Source of the DNA: Desulfuromonadales bacterium
GTDB lineage: Bacteria > Desulfobacterota > Desulfuromonadia > Desulfuromonadales > BM103
Assembly: GCA_027065695.1 (NCBI GenBank)
Contig: JAMONP010000021.1
Span: 1-44,822, forward strand
Reading direction: 5' to 3'
DNA length: 44,822 nucleotides
The notes beneath the pieces were generated by a model, which ran no database searches, was not told the origin of the DNA, and was given only the letters and a program-made list of their open reading frames with translations. Positions 6,230 to 14,615 of the stretch are shown here, one piece after another. The position numbers and the translations under genes are program-made. Within the stretch, counting starts at the first letter, position 1. The number at the start of each line of letters is the position of its first letter.

Positions 6230-7354
6230 TCAATGCCCTGGGCTGCCATCGTTACGCAGGTACTCGCCAAGGAAGTCTGCCTTGAAGCTGGTGTAGTCAT
6301 TGGCTTCGATAGCGGCACGCGCACCGGCAACCATATCGAGGTAAAAACGTACATTGTGGATTGCTGCCAGAGTTGCCGAAAGAACTTCGTTGGCATTGAA
6401 AAGGTGATGTAGATAAGCTCTGGTAAAGTTGCTGCAACAGTAACAGTTGCACGAAGCGTCGACAGGGTAGAAATCGCGACGATAGCGCCGGTTGGTTAGA
6501 CGAATTTTGCCACGTCGGGTAAATAGTGTGGCGCTGCGGGCATAACGGGTCGGGATAACACAATCGAACATGTCCATGCCACGTTCGATACTTTCGAGAA
6601 TGTCTTCAGGCAGGCCGACCCCCATAAGGTACCTGGGTTTATCTTCCGGCAGGAAGGGTTCAGTGTAATCAACAACTTTTTTGAGCAGTTCCAGTCCTTC
6701 GCCGACACTGACGCCGCCGACGGCGTAACCGGGGAAATTCATCTCTGTGAGGGCCAATGCGCAATCGCGGCGCAGATCGTCGTAAACACTTCCCTGCACT
6801 ATGCCGAAAAGAGCCTGATCCTCCCGCTGGTGTGCTTTGAGGCATTCATCTGCCCAACGAAGGGTCTTGCGAATTGACTTACGGGCGTAATCGTGGGTGG
6901 CCGGGTAGGGAATGCACTCATCAAAAGCCATGATGATGTCGGCTCCGAGGCGGTTCTGAATGCTGGTCGCCTCGCGTGGGCCGAGAAAAATACGCTCGCC
7001 GTTGATTTCATGTTTAAAAAAGACCCCAGTGTCGGTAATCTCTTTTTTGGGCAGTGAGAAAACCTGGAACCCGCCGCTATCTGTCAAGATCGGCTTGGGC
7101 CAGTGCATAAATTTATGCAGTCCACCAGCTTTTTCCACCAAAGCTTCACCGGGCTTGAGGTGCAGATGATATGTGTTGGAGAGAATAATCTGAGCGCCGG
7201 CATCGTCAACTTGTGCCGGAGTCATTGCCTTGAGAGCACCATGGGTGCCCACAGGCATGAAAATAGGTGTTTCTATTGCACCGTGCGGCGTAGTTACACG
7301 GCCACGGCGAGCGCGAGTTTTATCGTCTTTGGCGAGCAGTTCAAATTCAAGCAT
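6230..7354 (-). CDS. tgt: Divergent tRNA-guanine transglycosylase (second Tgt)
   Basis: Tgt exchanges G34 of GUN-anticodon tRNAs for the queuosine precursor preQ1. The protein has 374 residues and all core elements: D92 in [12 protein letters not shown]145 and C147 in FDEC, IVQGS, GGVSVGE (213-219), the nucleophile D264 in MFDCV, and the zinc ligands C302, C304, C307 and H333. It departs from strongly conserved positions: GGL becomes GGV (V215), and the tRNA-binding TRNARNG becomes TRYARSA (269-275). A second, textbook Tgt is encoded at 23183-24337 in the queA operon. The copies differ throughout, so this is an old paralogue or an acquired copy. It is paired with the HEAT-like gene downstream. 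The fold is certain; the substrate may differ. Confidence 0.88.
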   Translation of the reverse strand: MLEFELLAKDDKTRARRGRVTTPHGAIETPIFMPVGTHGALKAMTPAQVDDAGAQIILSNTYHLHLKPGEALVEKAGGLHKFMHWPKPILTDSGGFQVFSLPKKEITDTGVFFKHEINGERIFLGPREATSIQNRLGADIIMAFDECIPYPATHDYARKSIRKTLRWADECLKAHQREDQALFGIVQGSVYDDLRRDCALALTEMNFPGYAVGGVSVGEGLELLKKVVDYTEPFLPEDKPRYLMGVGLPEDILESIERGMDMFDCVIPTRYARSATLFTRRGKIRLTNRRYRRDFYPVDASCNCYCCSNFTRAYLHHLFNANEVLSATLAAIHNVRFYLDMVAGARAAIEANDYTSFKADFLGEYLRNDGSPGH

Positions 7355-7429
7355 GGTATATTAACTTTTCTGGTGCATATGTTGCACCTCATAGAGTATA
7401 AAACATTTTAATCGTTAGCGGTAATTGAC

Positions 7430-8434
7430 TTGGCGGACTTTAACAGAATTGTGCAGAGACCACAATATCCTGAAATGGCTACTGAGAACAACTTTCTGAT
7501 ACCGAAGTGGCCGGTTGAGTTGCAGCGGGTTGATGTTGTCAAGGCACGTTTTATCCTCGACTTTGTCTCGCCATGCGTTGTGAAGCCAGCAGATTTCCTT
7601 AGTTTAGGACGTGTCCTGCGTGTTGTTGGAAGGCAATTTGTAGATTCTTACGATTTTGCTGCAATCCAGCAATGGAAAACTCTTTTCCAGCCAGCCTTGA
7701 GTGACGACCCGGTTGCCAGGCGTAAATTCCAGAAGCCAGCGCCTGCTTTTGTTGTCACCATGCCGATTATGCAGCAAGAATTATTTGATGCTGGTGATCG
7801 CCTGGAGCTCGAGGTGCTCTTTCTCGGTACCGGCATACCGTTAATCCACGATTTCCTGCGTAGTTTGATTCATGTAGGCCACCTTGGTCTGGTTGTCGGT
7901 GAAGGTCTTTTTGAAGTCAATGAGGTGCTCAGCAAGGCCTCTGATCACTCAGAAGACCTTGTTTGGCGTCAGTCTGATCCACTTGAGTTGTTAACTTGTA
8001 ACGTCCTGCCTCTGGACTGGTTGCTGCAAAAGGATCACATCACGAACGACGTAGTTGTTAAATACGTAACACCAACGCGTCTTATGGTGAATGGTAAGCC
8101 GCTCAGAAAACCACGCTTTTCTCAAGTGTTCCCATTTATGCTGCGACGGGTTACGTCCATGCTTTATGCCCACTGTGGTGTTGAAGTGCTTGACGATCCG
8201 ACGTATCTGCTCGAGCTGATTAATGATCTGCATGAGGTCGAATCCAGACTTCACTGGCATGATTGGCGTCCCCTGGCTGGCCGGAAGGGTCTGGTTGTCG
8301 GTGGTTTTATGGGCGAAACAAAGCTGCAAGGGCAGGCCCTTGAGGAGGTTTATTGGCTGTTTGCGGTTGCTTCTCTGCTTGGAATTGGTAAGGCTGCGAC
8401 TTCTGGTGCTGGACAGATTGCCATCTGTGCATGA
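7430..8434 (+). CDS. Solitary Cas6-like RAMP protein (PF10040 type)
   Basis: The 334-residue protein resembles the CRISPR precursor-RNA processing RAMP family Cas6 (PF10040, formerly DUF2276). The glycine-rich element in the middle is DFLRSLIHVGHLGLVVGEGLFEV (about residues 143-165), the family's conserved GLGxxxGxFxL region. The C-terminal element is VVGGFMGETKLQGQALEEVY followed by LGIGKAATSGAGQIAI, corresponding to the usual mGGxxGxxxxxG...GKxxxxGxG ending. The final loop reads SGAGQ instead of the usual FGLGR/Y. No cas1, cas2, effector gene or CRISPR array lies within the window. The frame opens with TTG at 7430 and lacks a clear ribosome site; ATG 7475 is an alternative. The family call is moderately confident; a CRISPR role is unproven. 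Confidence 0.7.
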   Translation: MADFNRIVQRPQYPEMATENNFLIPKWPVELQRVDVVKARFILDFVSPCVVKPADFLSLGRVLRVVGRQFVDSYDFAAIQQWKTLFQPALSDDPVARRKFQKPAPAFVVTMPIMQQELFDAGDRLELEVLFLGTGIPLIHDFLRSLIHVGHLGLVVGEGLFEVNEVLSKASDHSEDLVWRQSDPLELLTCNVLPLDWLLQKDHITNDVVVKYVTPTRLMVNGKPLRKPRFSQVFPFMLRRVTSMLYAHCGVEVLDDPTYLLELINDLHEVESRLHWHDWRPLAGRKGLVVGGFMGETKLQGQALEEVYWLFAVASLLGIGKAATSGAGQIAICA

Positions 8435-8535
8435 AAATCTTTACTGAGTTTCTGGAATTGGTTGCCGGCATTCAAATGCTTGTTATAATTGAAAAAACTA
8501 CTGAAGTTTTGTAGCAGTTTCCAGGAGGTGCCGCC

Positions 8536-8865
8536 ATGACAGACGCATGGGAAGTACGTAAAAAGGCTTTGGAAAACAAATATTTTCATGATCTGGAAAA
8601 AGTTTTGATCGAGAAGATCAAAACAGATACCCGTGAAAAACTTATTCGCAAGTATTGTCTTAATCGCTGCCCCAAATGCGGTGATCAGATCGAACCTGTT
8701 GATTTCAGAGGGGTTCCCATGGACAGGTGTCTTAACTGTGGAGGCATCTGGTTGGGACCAAATGACCTCAGAACCCTTTCGGAGAAGGACCATCGGACAT
8801 GGTTTGACCGTTGGTTTAAGGAAGAAGCTGCTGGTGACAAGGTAAATACCCCAGAGCCTGTCTAA
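8536..8865 (+). CDS. Small zinc-ribbon (zf-TFIIB-like) protein
   Basis: A 109-residue cytoplasmic protein. Its zinc ribbon has CPKC (45-48) and CLNC (65-68), with the family phrase VPMDRCLNCGGIWLGPNDL typical of PF13453 (zf-TFIIB). The N-terminal 40 residues form a charged helix (MTDAWEVRKKALENKYFHDLEK). The C-terminus is acidic and short. Translation starts at ATG 8536 after a very good AGGAGG seven bases upstream. It follows the Cas6-like gene by 100 bases on the same strand. The family has no settled biochemical role; the zinc site is the only firm statement. Confidence 0.82.
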   Translation: MTDAWEVRKKALENKYFHDLEKVLIEKIKTDTREKLIRKYCLNRCPKCGDQIEPVDFRGVPMDRCLNCGGIWLGPNDLRTLSEKDHRTWFDRWFKEEAAGDKVNTPEPV

Positions 8866-8977
8866 CAATAAAGGCCAAACATCTGGGCTTGCAGCCGATC
8901 CTGGATTGCTGGACAGGCTCTTGGACTTATTGTGCTTGCCAAAAAGATCTTAAGATGGCAATGCCGTCAAAGTTGAT

Positions 8978-9937
8978 ATGCACTTTACTCTCATACGTTA
9001 CATTTTAATAAGCTTTCTTGTTGCTGTCGCTGGCTTCATGTTGGCGTGCCTGGTTGCCTTGTCTTCCCTGGAGCAGGTTGCAGCGCAACTGGAGACGTCT
9101 GATGTTGCTGCCACCCTGGAAATGATTCGTAATAACCAGTTTATTGTACTGCTGCTCAGCCTTGTTGGTTTTTTGGGGGGACTGATAGGGATGACTTCTG
9201 CCGCACATCAGGCCGCCCGAATTGTTGACCGTTTGCGCCAGGCAACCATATATCTTGGAGATGTTGTTCTGGACGAGATGTCACCTGATGACTTTTTGCT
9301 GGCCAGCGACGGCCTGGATCGTGAGATTCAGGAGATGATGCTGAAGATCAAGAATAGCCAGCAACGTTATCTGGATGCCAGTCCACTAACTCGTTTACCA
9401 GGGAATTTGGCTATTGAGCAAGTCCTAAAGGGCAAGATGGAACATGGTGAGAAGTTTGCTCTTTGCTATATCGATTTGGATGATTTCAAGGCGTTCAATG
9501 ACAAGTATGGTTACGCTAAAGGAAGCGATCTGATTAAAATGACCGGTGAAGTTCTTTACCGTGCCAAGGATGAATATGCTGATCAACAAGACTTCGTTGG
9601 CCACATCGGTGGTGACGATTTTGTGCTGATTACATCACCTGACAAGGTGGAGTCGGTGTGCCAGGCGATCCTCGACGAGTTTGATAGTCTGATCCCCGAC
9701 TATTATCCCCCTGAGGATCGTGAGACTGGTTTTATAGAAGGGTCGGATCGTTATGGAGTGATGAGACGCTTTCCGATCATGTCGATCACAATCGCAGTTG
9801 TTTCAGATGAAAAGCGATCCTTTAAGTCTCCTATAGAAATAGCTAGGGTTGCGACAGAAATAAAGGATTATGCGAAGAGTTTACCTGGTAGTAATTATCT
9901 GATTGATCGACGCATAACAACGCGTTGGGATACATGA
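8978..9937 (+). CDS. Membrane GGDEF-domain protein with GGDDF active site
   Basis: GGDEF domains make c-di-GMP from two GTP. This 319-residue protein has two membrane segments (about 7-28 and 55-72) around a very short periplasmic loop, then a HAMP-like linker (about 73-125) and a GGDEF domain (about 135-310). The metal and guanine-binding region is well kept (CYIDLDDFKAFNDKYGYAKGSDLI). The signature is GGDDF (211-215) instead of GGDEF/GGEEF, replacing the metal-binding Glu by Asp. There is no visible RxxD product-inhibition site immediately before it. Whether the enzyme is active, weak or purely GTP-binding cannot be told. A bidirectional terminator follows. No convincing ribosome site precedes ATG 8978. 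Confidence 0.88.
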   Translation: MHFTLIRYILISFLVAVAGFMLACLVALSSLEQVAAQLETSDVAATLEMIRNNQFIVLLLSLVGFLGGLIGMTSAAHQAARIVDRLRQATIYLGDVVLDEMSPDDFLLASDGLDREIQEMMLKIKNSQQRYLDASPLTRLPGNLAIEQVLKGKMEHGEKFALCYIDLDDFKAFNDKYGYAKGSDLIKMTGEVLYRAKDEYADQQDFVGHIGGDDFVLITSPDKVESVCQAILDEFDSLIPDYYPPEDRETGFIEGSDRYGVMRRFPIMSITIAVVSDEKRSFKSPIEIARVATEIKDYAKSLPGSNYLIDRRITTRWDT

Positions 9938-9952
9938 ACTCTGTGCCAACAT

Positions 9953-9987
9953 AAAAACGGGAAGGCAGATAAAGCCTTCCCGTTTTT
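9953..9987. terminator. Bidirectional intrinsic terminator
   Basis: AAAAACGGGAAGGC (9953-9966) pairs perfectly with GCCTTCCCGTTTTT (9974-9987) over a 7-base loop. A-run and T-run on either side make it work for the GGDEF gene on the plus strand and the convergent AMMECR1 gene on the minus strand. Confidence 0.85.
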
Positions 9988-10007
9988 ACTTCATCTTAGT
10001 TCTGGAA

Positions 10008-10568
10008 CTATTTTGTGTTCTCTTCCCCAAATATCTGCGCACTGAAAACATAGATGTCAGCATCATCTGCTTCCCAGGCGTTAATGGACAAGCCCGCCTT
10101 GAGACAGGTCTGCTGGAGAAAAGTTTGTCTGTCCCAGCCGTGTTCTGTTGCAACCTGTGGCAGCAAGACTCCGCGATAAAAGCTTTTCTCGATATAGATG
10201 CCATGCTTACCGACTTCAATTTCTTCAATATCCTCGATCTTGTTCAGTGGTGACAGTACTGAAATTTCGAGGGTGAAATTATCGAGATCTTTATCTTGCA
10301 GAGGATAGAAGCGAGGATCCTTTGCTGATGAGGCCTGAGCCATTTGCGCAACTTCTTTAAAGAGGGGTAGTTCAGATTGAAAGTTGCCTATGCAGCCGCG
10401 CAACTGCCCATCCTGTTTGATGGTAACAAAGCATCCGTTACGTTGGTTCAGGGCTCTTTCTTCGCGGGGTTCGACGTATTCCTGGCCGGTTTGCACGCCT
10501 TGAATGATTGCTTGGCGGGCAATGGCTAGGAGGGCTTGCTTTTCGTGAGTGTTCAACTCTCGGTCCAC
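10008..10568 (-). CDS. amrA: AMMECR1-domain protein (AmmeMemoRadiSam system protein A)
   Basis: The 186-residue protein is a complete AMMECR1 domain. The signature LRGCIG (about residues 56-61) is followed by DPRFYPL and by the family's LEISVLSPL strand. The C-terminal half has GVLLPQVATEHGWDRQTFLQQTCLKAGL, also characteristic. In many bacteria this protein is encoded beside a MEMO1-like protein B and a radical-SAM protein; neither partner is in this window. The molecular activity of AMMECR1 is not firmly established, so no reaction is assigned. The start is ATG 10568. It ends at the shared bidirectional terminator. Confidence 0.9.
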   Translation of the reverse strand: MDRELNTHEKQALLAIARQAIIQGVQTGQEYVEPREERALNQRNGCFVTIKQDGQLRGCIGNFQSELPLFKEVAQMAQASSAKDPRFYPLQDKDLDNFTLEISVLSPLNKIEDIEEIEVGKHGIYIEKSFYRGVLLPQVATEHGWDRQTFLQQTCLKAGLSINAWEADDADIYVFSAQIFGEENTK

Positions 10569-10704
10569 GCTGCCTCCGATAATTGTCAGGGATGAATGTT
10601 GCAGTTGATGAACGGGATGATCATAGTGCCATCAACTGATTTTTACAAGATATCTGACGTCATTTCTGCATTAATTCTCAGATTAAGTTTTCGAGACGGA
10701 TTAT

Positions 10705-10734
10705 AGCGACGGTACCTTTACAGGGACCGTCGCT
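10705..10734 (-). terminator. Hairpin after typA, weak terminator
   Basis: AGCGACGGT (10705-10713) pairs with ACCGTCGCT (10726-10734) a few bases after the typA stop on the minus strand. The downstream sequence lacks a good U-run, so it may stabilise the 3' end rather than terminate efficiently. Confidence 0.45.
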
Positions 10735-10742
10735 TAGATGAT

Positions 10743-12554
10743 TTATTTGGCTTTCTTGAGAGACTTTTTCCGATCGTTTTCGTTTAGATGTCGTTTGCGC
10801 AGGCGGATCGATTCAGGGGTCACCTCAACCAGTTCATCATTGTCGATGAATTCCAGTGCTTGCTCAAGGGTCAATTCGCGTGGTGTGGTCAAACGGATCG
10901 CCTCATCAGTTCCAGAAGCTCGCACGTTGGTCAGCTTTTTTCCTCGGCAGGCATTGACCACAAGGTCTTTTTCCTTGGCATTCTGGCCGAGAACCATCCC
11001 CTCGTAAACCCGGGTTCCAGGTCCGACAAAAAGGCTGCCACGCTCCTGCAGGTTAAAGAGGGAGTAAGCGACGGTTTCTCCTTGCTCCATAGCGATCAAG
11101 ACGCCGTTTTTACGTCCTGGAATAGTTCCTTTCCATGGGGCATAGCCGTGGAATGTATGGTTGAGAACACCGGTGCCGTGGGTATCGGTCATAAACTCGC
11201 TACGGAAACCAATCAGACCACGCGCTGGTATTATGAATTCTATGCGGTTAAAGCCTTTAATAGAGTTCATGGCGGCCATTTCCGCTTTACGGGGACCAAG
11301 TTTTTCGATGACGGTCCCCTGGAATTCTTCCGGGACATCGACGACCAGATACTCCATTGGCTCACACTGCTCGCCATCTATCTCGCGACAGATGACTTCC
11401 GGCTTGGAAACAGCCAGCTCAAAACCCTCGCGTCGCATATTTTCAATCAGGATAGAGAGATGTAATTCACCCCGTCCTGACACCCTGAAAGTATCGGTAT
11501 TGTCCGTTTCTTCTACACGCAGAGAGACATTGGTGCGCAGTTCCTTAAAAAGTCGGTCGCGAATGTTGCGAGATGTTACATACTTGCCTTCGAGACCTGC
11601 GAATGGTGAAGAGTTGACGATGAAATTCATCGACAGAGTCGGCTCATCAATCGAGATATATGGTAGTGATTTTGGTTGTTCAGTACAAGCCATGGTTTCA
11701 CCTATGCCGACATTTGCAAAACCTGCAATGGTGACAATGTCTCCAGCCGTGGCTTCGGTAAGATCGATCTGCTTGAGACCTTCATAACCGAGCAGTTTGG
11801 TAATACGTGCACGGGAGATCTCACCATCTTTCTTGATCAAAGCCAGGGTTTCACCGGCGCTGACTGTGCCATTGAAAATCTTGCCGGTGGCAATGCGGCC
11901 GTAATAGTCGTTGTAGTCAATTGAGGTGACCAGCATCTGGAATGGGGCATTTACGTCGGCAACTGGTGGAGCTACCCGTTCGCGAATCATATCAAAGAGT
12001 GGACCGAGATCGTTTGATTCATCCTCGAGCTCACGTTTGGCGATGCCTTGCTTGGCACTGGTGTAAACGATTGGGAAATCGAGTTGTTCTTCGTCGGCGT
12101 TGAGCTCGCAGAAGAGGTCGAAGACCATGTCAACAGCTTTTTCCGGACTTGCTCCCGGTCGGTCGATCTTGTTGATAACGACGATCGGCCGGATGTCAAG
12201 ATCGAGGGACTTTTTCAGGACAAAGCGGGTCTGTGGCATTGGGCCGTCAAAGGCATCGACCAGCAGCAGGACCGAGTCGACCATTTTGAGGACACGTTCC
12301 ACTTCACCACCGAAGTCGGCGTGGCCGGGGGTGTCGACGATGTTGATCTTGAGTCCATCATGGTAAATTGACAGATTCTTGGAGAGAATGGTGATACCGC
12401 GCTCTTTCTCCAGATCGTTACTGTCCATCACCCGCTCGGTGATGACCTGGTTGTCGCGAAAGACTCCGGATTGTTTAAGCATAGCATCGACCAGGGTGGT
12501 TTTGCCGTGATCGACGTGAGCGATAATAGCGATGTTACGCAAATGACTTGTCAT
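10743..12554 (-). CDS. typA: Ribosome-associated GTPase TypA/BipA
   Basis: Translational GTPase of the EF-G family that binds the ribosome and assists large-subunit assembly, especially in cold or stress (family knowledge). The 603-residue length is normal. The G1 motif AHVDHGKTT is near residues 11-19, followed by ERGITI in switch [13 protein letters not shown] (G3), NKIDRPGA (G4) and TSAKQG (G5). The BipA-specific C-terminal region is complete, including [20 protein letters not shown] and the [16 protein letters not shown] stretch. It ends with a lysine-rich tail ([11 protein letters not shown]). The gene is divergent from the PH-domain gene across a 230-base spacer. Confidence 0.97.
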   Translation of the reverse strand: MTSHLRNIAIIAHVDHGKTTLVDAMLKQSGVFRDNQVITERVMDSNDLEKERGITILSKNLSIYHDGLKINIVDTPGHADFGGEVERVLKMVDSVLLLVDAFDGPMPQTRFVLKKSLDLDIRPIVVINKIDRPGASPEKAVDMVFDLFCELNADEEQLDFPIVYTSAKQGIAKRELEDESNDLGPLFDMIRERVAPPVADVNAPFQMLVTSIDYNDYYGRIATGKIFNGTVSAGETLALIKKDGEISRARITKLLGYEGLKQIDLTEATAGDIVTIAGFANVGIGETMACTEQPKSLPYISIDEPTLSMNFIVNSSPFAGLEGKYVTSRNIRDRLFKELRTNVSLRVEETDNTDTFRVSGRGELHLSILIENMRREGFELAVSKPEVICREIDGEQCEPMEYLVVDVPEEFQGTVIEKLGPRKAEMAAMNSIKGFNRIEFIIPARGLIGFRSEFMTDTHGTGVLNHTFHGYAPWKGTIPGRKNGVLIAMEQGETVAYSLFNLQERGSLFVGPGTRVYEGMVLGQNAKEKDLVVNACRGKKLTNVRASGTDEAIRLTTPRELTLEQALEFIDNDELVEVTPESIRLRKRHLNENDRKKSLKKAK

Positions 12555-12663
12555 GATTGATGCCTTAATATATGTATTTTAATGGTTTGTAGTTGTTCGG
12601 GCGGCACATAATAAGCCCTTGACGAGGAAATGCAAGGAGCATTTTGATTCTTGGCCCCGTTTG

Positions 12664-12679
12664 TTTGTGAAATCACAAA
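12664..12679. promoter_or_regulatory. Perfect 16-bp palindrome in the typA/PH-gene spacer
   Basis: TTTGTGA and TCACAAA flank a central AA. It overlaps a possible -35 (TTGTGA) that with TAATAT at 12689-12694 (18-base spacer) would read toward the PH-domain gene. It could be an operator for either divergent gene. Confidence 0.35.
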
Positions 12680-12786
12680 GTTTGTTGATAATATCATAAC
12701 ATTGATCGCAGAAAGGTTGTCAGGCGCAGGTTTGTCTGCTATGTACACTTCAATAGCATGGAATGGTTGCAGATGACAGGTGTGCA

Positions 12787-13287
12787 ATGAAATTGGATAT
12801 AATCCTGGAGAACAGTGAAAAGCTTTGCTGGGAAGGTCGACCGGCACCGCGTTGCTACACATTTAGAAACTGGCGACATTCGTTTTTCGGCCTCGCTCTC
12901 ATGCCTGTTTGCAGCTACTGGCAATACTCTGGTTTTGGTTTTGCGAAGGAGTATGAACTCTTCTGGCTGGCCTGGTTGCCACTCCCTTTTCTGCTGGTGG
13001 CGCTTTACCTGACGATTGGTCATTTTATTCAGGCTCGACTGGAGTGGAATCACGTCTACTATGCGATCACGGATCGTCGCCTGCTGGTTCAGCGTGGTTT
13101 TTTGAAGCCGCGCATCGAGACTCTTGAGCTTGCGGAGATTACCTATTTCAGCCTGCATCGTCAGGGTGAGCAGCTTGGAACGCTGCGGGTTCATAAGGGC
13201 AAGGAGCAGAAGTTGACGCTGCATTGTATTGAGCATCCGCGTCGCGCAACCGATCTTTTGGAAGAGGTGATGGGGTTAACTCAATGA
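12787..13287 (+). CDS. Membrane-anchored bacterial PH-domain protein
   Basis: A 166-residue inner-membrane protein. Two hydrophobic segments lie in the first half: SFFGLALMPVCSYW and FWLAWLPLPFLLVALYLTIG. A cytoplasmic bacterial PH-like domain follows, with YYAITDRRLLVQRGFLKPRIETLEL, the usual YxxTdrRlivqrG opening of the bPH2/DUF304 fold. It ends in a helix (RRATDLLEEVMGL). I chose ATG 12787 because AGGTG lies just upstream; an ATG at 12763 lacks a ribosome site. The stop overlaps the miaB start by four bases, so the two are translationally coupled, though no functional link is known. Confidence 0.75.
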   Translation: MKLDIILENSEKLCWEGRPAPRCYTFRNWRHSFFGLALMPVCSYWQYSGFGFAKEYELFWLAWLPLPFLLVALYLTIGHFIQARLEWNHVYYAITDRRLLVQRGFLKPRIETLELAEITYFSLHRQGEQLGTLRVHKGKEQKLTLHCIEHPRRATDLLEEVMGLTQ

Positions 13288-14612
13288 ATAATAAAGCTTT
13301 TTACCTGGAAACCTTTGGCTGTCAGATGAATGTGGTCGATTCGGAAAGAATTGTCGATCTGCTCGACGGCATCGGTCTTCATCAAGTTGAAGAACCGGAT
13401 CAGGCCAGCCTGATTCTTTTGAATACCTGCGCAGTGCGCGACAAGGCGGTTCGCAAGGCTTATGGTCATCTTGGCCGCTTCAAACCCCTCAAAGACCGAA
13501 ACCCGGCATTGATTCTCGGTATGGGTGGCTGTATCGCTCAGCAGGAGGGCAAGCAACTCCTGGAAGAGTTCTCTTACCTGGATCTGGTCTTTGGTACCCA
13601 TAACGTTCACCGCCTCCCCGAACTGGTGCAGCAGGTTGCAGATAACCGCGTGCGCTGCGATGAGACCGAGTTCCTCGATCGTGAGACCCGTTTGCAACTC
13701 TTTCCGTCACGTACCGGCAAGGATGCTTTCACCAGCTTTGTCACTGTTATGCAAGGGTGTGACAACTTTTGCAGTTATTGCGTGGTCCCCTATGTTCGTG
13801 GTCGCGAGATTAGTCGTTCCAGTGGTGAGATTCTTGATGAAGTTCGTGAACTGGCAGAGCATGGCGTTCGTGAGGTGACTCTGATCGGGCAGAATGTCAA
13901 TTCATACGGCACCAAGGAGAAAGAAATCAGTTTCTCCGCGCTTCTCGAGCAGGTCAACGCCATTGATGGTATAGACAGAATTCGCTTTACCACGTCTCAT
14001 CCGAAAGATCTTTCAGATGATCTGATCGATTGTTTTGGTCGACTTGATAAACTCTGTAAGCACTTGCACCTGCCGGTTCAGAGTGGTTCAGACAACATTC
14101 TTAAGGCCATGAATCGCGGTTATTCTCGTGAACGTTACCTGAGTATAGTGTCCCGTTTGCATCAGGCCTGTCCTGATATCCGTCTGAGCTCAGATATTAT
14201 CGTCGGCTTCCCTGGCGAAACCGAGGACGACTTTACCGAGACCCTGTCGCTGCTTGAAATGGTTCGCTACACTGAAATATATTCTTTCATTTATTCGCCG
14301 CGTAGTGGCACAACGGCTGCCGATATGAAGGATGAGTTTACTGCTGAAGTAAAGCAGGAGCGTTTCAATCGTATGCTCGATTTGCAGCATGAAATCAGCC
14401 GCCACACCTGGGAAGCTGATGTTGGCGGAGTTCAGGAAGTGCTGGTCGAAGGCGAGAGTAAAATGGGGGAAGGCCAGCTTTTCGGCCGATCTACCTGGAA
14501 CAGGATTGTTAATTTCTCCGGGTCACCAGAGCTGGTGGGACGTCTGGTATCGGTAAAGATTACAAAATCATTTCGCAATTCTCTGCTTGGAGAGTTGAGC
14601 GAAGGCCACTGA
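13284..14612 (+). CDS. miaB: tRNA-2-methylthio-N6-dimethylallyladenosine synthase MiaB
   Basis: Radical-SAM methylthiotransferase that converts i6A37 to ms2i6A37 in tRNAs. Three domains are in order. The N-terminal UPF0004 domain carries the auxiliary cluster cysteines in FGCQMN, NTCAVRDKA and GGCIAQ. The radical-SAM domain has MQGCDNFCSYCVVPYVRGRE with the CxxxCxxC cluster motif. The C-terminal TRAM domain follows (VLVEGESKMGEGQLFGRS, then LVGRLVSVKIT). The YVRGRE phrase separates MiaB from RimO and MtaB. The 442-residue length is complete. The start ATG 13284 overlaps the upstream stop, and the peptidase remnant begins three bases after its own stop. Confidence 0.97.
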   Translation: MNNKAFYLETFGCQMNVVDSERIVDLLDGIGLHQVEEPDQASLILLNTCAVRDKAVRKAYGHLGRFKPLKDRNPALILGMGGCIAQQEGKQLLEEFSYLDLVFGTHNVHRLPELVQQVADNRVRCDETEFLDRETRLQLFPSRTGKDAFTSFVTVMQGCDNFCSYCVVPYVRGREISRSSGEILDEVRELAEHGVREVTLIGQNVNSYGTKEKEISFSALLEQVNAIDGIDRIRFTTSHPKDLSDDLIDCFGRLDKLCKHLHLPVQSGSDNILKAMNRGYSRERYLSIVSRLHQACPDIRLSSDIIVGFPGETEDDFTETLSLLEMVRYTEIYSFIYSPRSGTTAADMKDEFTAEVKQERFNRMLDLQHEISRHTWEADVGGVQEVLVEGESKMGEGQLFGRSTWNRIVNFSGSPELVGRLVSVKITKSFRNSLLGELSEGH

Positions 14613-14615
14613 CTT

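Noticed and set aside
8350-8868. Minus-strand frame of 172 codons across the Cas6-like and zinc-ribbon genes.
   Set aside because: It overlaps the ends of two better-supported genes and has no motif.
7381-9000. A CRISPR array beside the Cas6-like gene.
   Set aside because: I saw no regularly spaced repeats here or elsewhere in the window.
12664-12679. Possible CRP/FNR site because of TGTGA and TCACA.
   Set aside because: CRP needs six bases between the half sites; here there are two. It is kept only as an unassigned palindrome.
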